DNA of 6,947 nt, taken from contig JAUQYY010000294.1 of NCBI GenBank assembly GCA_030587505.1, positions 1-6,947 on the forward strand, in the 5' to 3' direction. This stretch comes from Candidatus Sigynarchaeota archaeon (GTDB lineage: Archaea > Asgardarchaeota > Jordarchaeia > Jordarchaeales > Jordarchaeaceae). Both the position numbers and the translations under genes were made by a program. The notes beneath the pieces were generated by a model. That model was not told where the DNA came from and made no database searches. It saw nothing but the letters and a program-made list of their open reading frames with translations. Shown here piece by piece: positions 5,711 to 6,947 of this stretch; the first letter of the stretch is position 1, and every line of letters starts with the position of its first letter.

Positions 5711-6850
5711 TCATGTGGTTCCCTGAAGCACCTTTTCTATTAGTTTGTTGTATTTTTCTCCGATTACTTTCCAGTCGAATTTCTTGGCACGCTCTCTGGC
5801 GTTTTTACCCATCTCTCTCATTTTTCCTGGGTCGAGAAGGAGACTGGTGATCTTTTCGCCCAACGCTTTGGAGTTCATGGGTTCCACGCGGTACCCGCTC
5901 ACCCCGTCCTCTATTGTGTCTAGCATCCCGCCAACATTGGTTCCGACCACTGGTTTTCCGCAGGCCATTGCTTCGAGCACGGCTATACCGAAGGGTTCTA
6001 TGAGACTCGGCTGAACATACACGTCACACTGGGAGTAAAGCTCCGGCATCTGCCAGTTCGGTATCGCCACATCAAGGAAGCTGACAACGTTGCCTAATCG
6101 AAGCTTACTAACAAGTTTTTCGAGCTTTCTCCTCTCAGGCCCCTTACTTAAAAGGTAGCATTTGACTCCGGGAACCCTTTTTGAGACGTACTCCATAGCC
6201 TCGATGAGGTACTTTAACCCTTTAAACGGATATGCGCGAGCTACCGTGAGTAGTTTGAATCTTCCTTCGGGGAGGATTGGTCTTTCAACCTCTTTGGGGT
6301 GGAATAGTTCAGTATCAACACCCACGTGTATTACTTCGATGTTTCGTTGGACCCCTAGCGTGTTTAACCAGAAGTCCCTTGCAGCCGTACAGTGTGCGGT
6401 GAGCGCGTTTGCACCCTCTCGCAGTTTTTTGTTCATAGCGGAGTCCATCAGCTTGTAAATGTTGCGTACAAAAAAATTTTCGGGCCAGTTGGTGCGTTCG
6501 GTCGATAAAATGGTTGGAATCCTCCTCTTTTTTGATTCGTGGAAAGCCTTGTGGCAAATGAAGGGGTAGTCCTCCTGTAACAATACTATATCGCTCTCTT
6601 TCATATATTCGGATACGCTACGAACAACGGGATTGGCTTGGAGATCTATAAGCGTTGGAACGTAGTTTACCTCAAAGTTCTGAACGCGGGATGTGGGTAC
6701 GTTTTTAGTGTCCATTAATTCTCGGGGGGACTTTCCACTCGTGGTGATAACGTTAACTCTATGGCCAAGATCAGCTAGGCTCTTAGCAAGCCCGTACTCA
6801 TTGCACGCAACGAACAGTTCAAAGTGGGGTACAACAATGGAAATGTTCAT
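5711..6850 (-). CDS. Family 4 (GT-B fold) glycosyltransferase
   Basis: This protein of 379 residues probably transfers sugar from a nucleotide donor to a lipid or glycan acceptor at the cytoplasmic membrane face. There is no signal peptide or transmembrane segment. The N-terminal acceptor domain begins MNISIVVPHF, with LGHRVNVIT at 28-36. The linker has VIHVGVDTELFHP (173-185). The C-terminal donor domain has TVARAYPFKGLKYLIEA (202-218; Arg205 and Lys210 are the likely phosphate-contacting residues) and the GT4 signature EPFGIAVLE with Glu285 and Glu293 (E-x7-E), followed by AMACGKPVVGTNVGG (294-308). Length is normal for the family. The usual glycine pair after the first strand is not evident: the sequence is PHFELFVACNEYGLA. 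The ATG at 6850 is the first in frame and has AGGGG about 10 nt upstream. Donor and linkage cannot be assigned. The gene converges on rmlA. Confidence 0.93.
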   Translation of the reverse strand: MNISIVVPHFELFVACNEYGLAKSLADLGHRVNVITTSGKSPRELMDTKNVPTSRVQNFEVNYVPTLIDLQANPVVRSVSEYMKESDIVLLQEDYPFICHKAFHESKKRRIPTILSTERTNWPENFFVRNIYKLMDSAMNKKLREGANALTAHCTAARDFWLNTLGVQRNIEVIHVGVDTELFHPKEVERPILPEGRFKLLTVARAYPFKGLKYLIEAMEYVSKRVPGVKCYLLSKGPERRKLEKLVSKLRLGNVVSFLDVAIPNWQMPELYSQCDVYVQPSLIEPFGIAVLEAMACGKPVVGTNVGGMLDTIEDGVSGYRVEPMNSKALGEKITSLLLDPGKMREMGKNARERAKKFDWKVIGEKYNKLIEKVLQGTT

Positions 6851-6903
6851 TAGAAAGCGCCCCTGAGAATGGATTTCGGATTAGATTCCCTGTAATTATT
6901 TGG

Positions 6904-6912
6904 TTTTATATT
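6904..6912 (-). promoter_or_regulatory. TATA box for the glycosyltransferase gene
   Basis: On the minus strand this reads AATATAAAA, centred about 58 bp before the ATG at 6850. It predicts initiation near 6882 and a leader of about 30 nt carrying an AGGGG Shine-Dalgarno-like motif. A second AT-rich candidate lies at about 6925-6933. The rest of the window to 6947 is AT-rich and shows no gene. Confidence 0.5.
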
Positions 6913-6947
6913 AACTTTTACTTTTTATTATACCTTTTTTTTATACT

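Noticed and set aside
6851..6947. T-rich right edge as a terminator for an off-window plus-strand gene
   Set aside because: No plus-strand gene ends before it within the window. The same bases read on the minus strand are a plausible TATA-bearing promoter for the glycosyltransferase gene.

Overview
The window looks archaeal. Genes are preceded by AT-rich TATA-like elements about 50-70 bp upstream of their starts. T-rich tracts, not hairpins, follow several stop codons. Arg codons AGG/AGA and Ile ATA are frequent. The proteins also fit: a DUF2079 multi-pass membrane protein, a long-type StrD-like RmlA and archaeal-style extended SDR enzymes. I cannot name the lineage from the sequence alone; a thermophilic euryarchaeote-like or uncultivated archaeon would fit. 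No rRNA, tRNA, CRISPR array, insertion sequence or phage gene is visible, and no stretch over 300 bases lacks a gene.

Layout: (1) 2-355 (+), the 3' end of an NDP-sugar epimerase/dehydratase gene cut by the left edge. (2) 525-2204 (+), a DUF2079 membrane protein, probably related to GT-C glycosyltransferases. (3) 2252-3253 (-), a complete epimerase/dehydratase that is a clear paralog of the left-edge fragment and converges on the DUF2079 gene. (4) 3296-3520, a divergent promoter region with a TATA box and a 9-bp tandem repeat. (5) 3521-4477 (+), rmlB, dTDP-glucose 4,6-dehydratase. (6) 4621-5688 (+), rmlA, glucose-1-phosphate thymidylyltransferase, apparently with its own promoter. (7) 5711-6850 (-), a family 4 GT-B glycosyltransferase that converges on rmlA, with an AT-rich promoter region running to the right edge.

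Together this is a sugar-activation and glycosylation locus. RmlA makes dTDP-glucose and RmlB converts it to dTDP-4-keto-6-deoxyglucose. The two paralogous SDR enzymes probably modify nucleotide sugars. The GT4 enzyme transfers sugar from a nucleotide donor at the cytoplasmic side. The DUF2079 protein may use a lipid-linked sugar or glycan on the outer side of the membrane. The likely output is a surface polysaccharide, glycolipid or S-layer/protein glycan. rmlC and rmlD are absent here, so rhamnose as the end product is not shown. Genes lie on both strands in mostly single-gene transcription units instead of one operon. I see no wholly new system; the most notable structure is the DUF2079 gene bracketed by two inverted, anciently diverged SDR paralogs.
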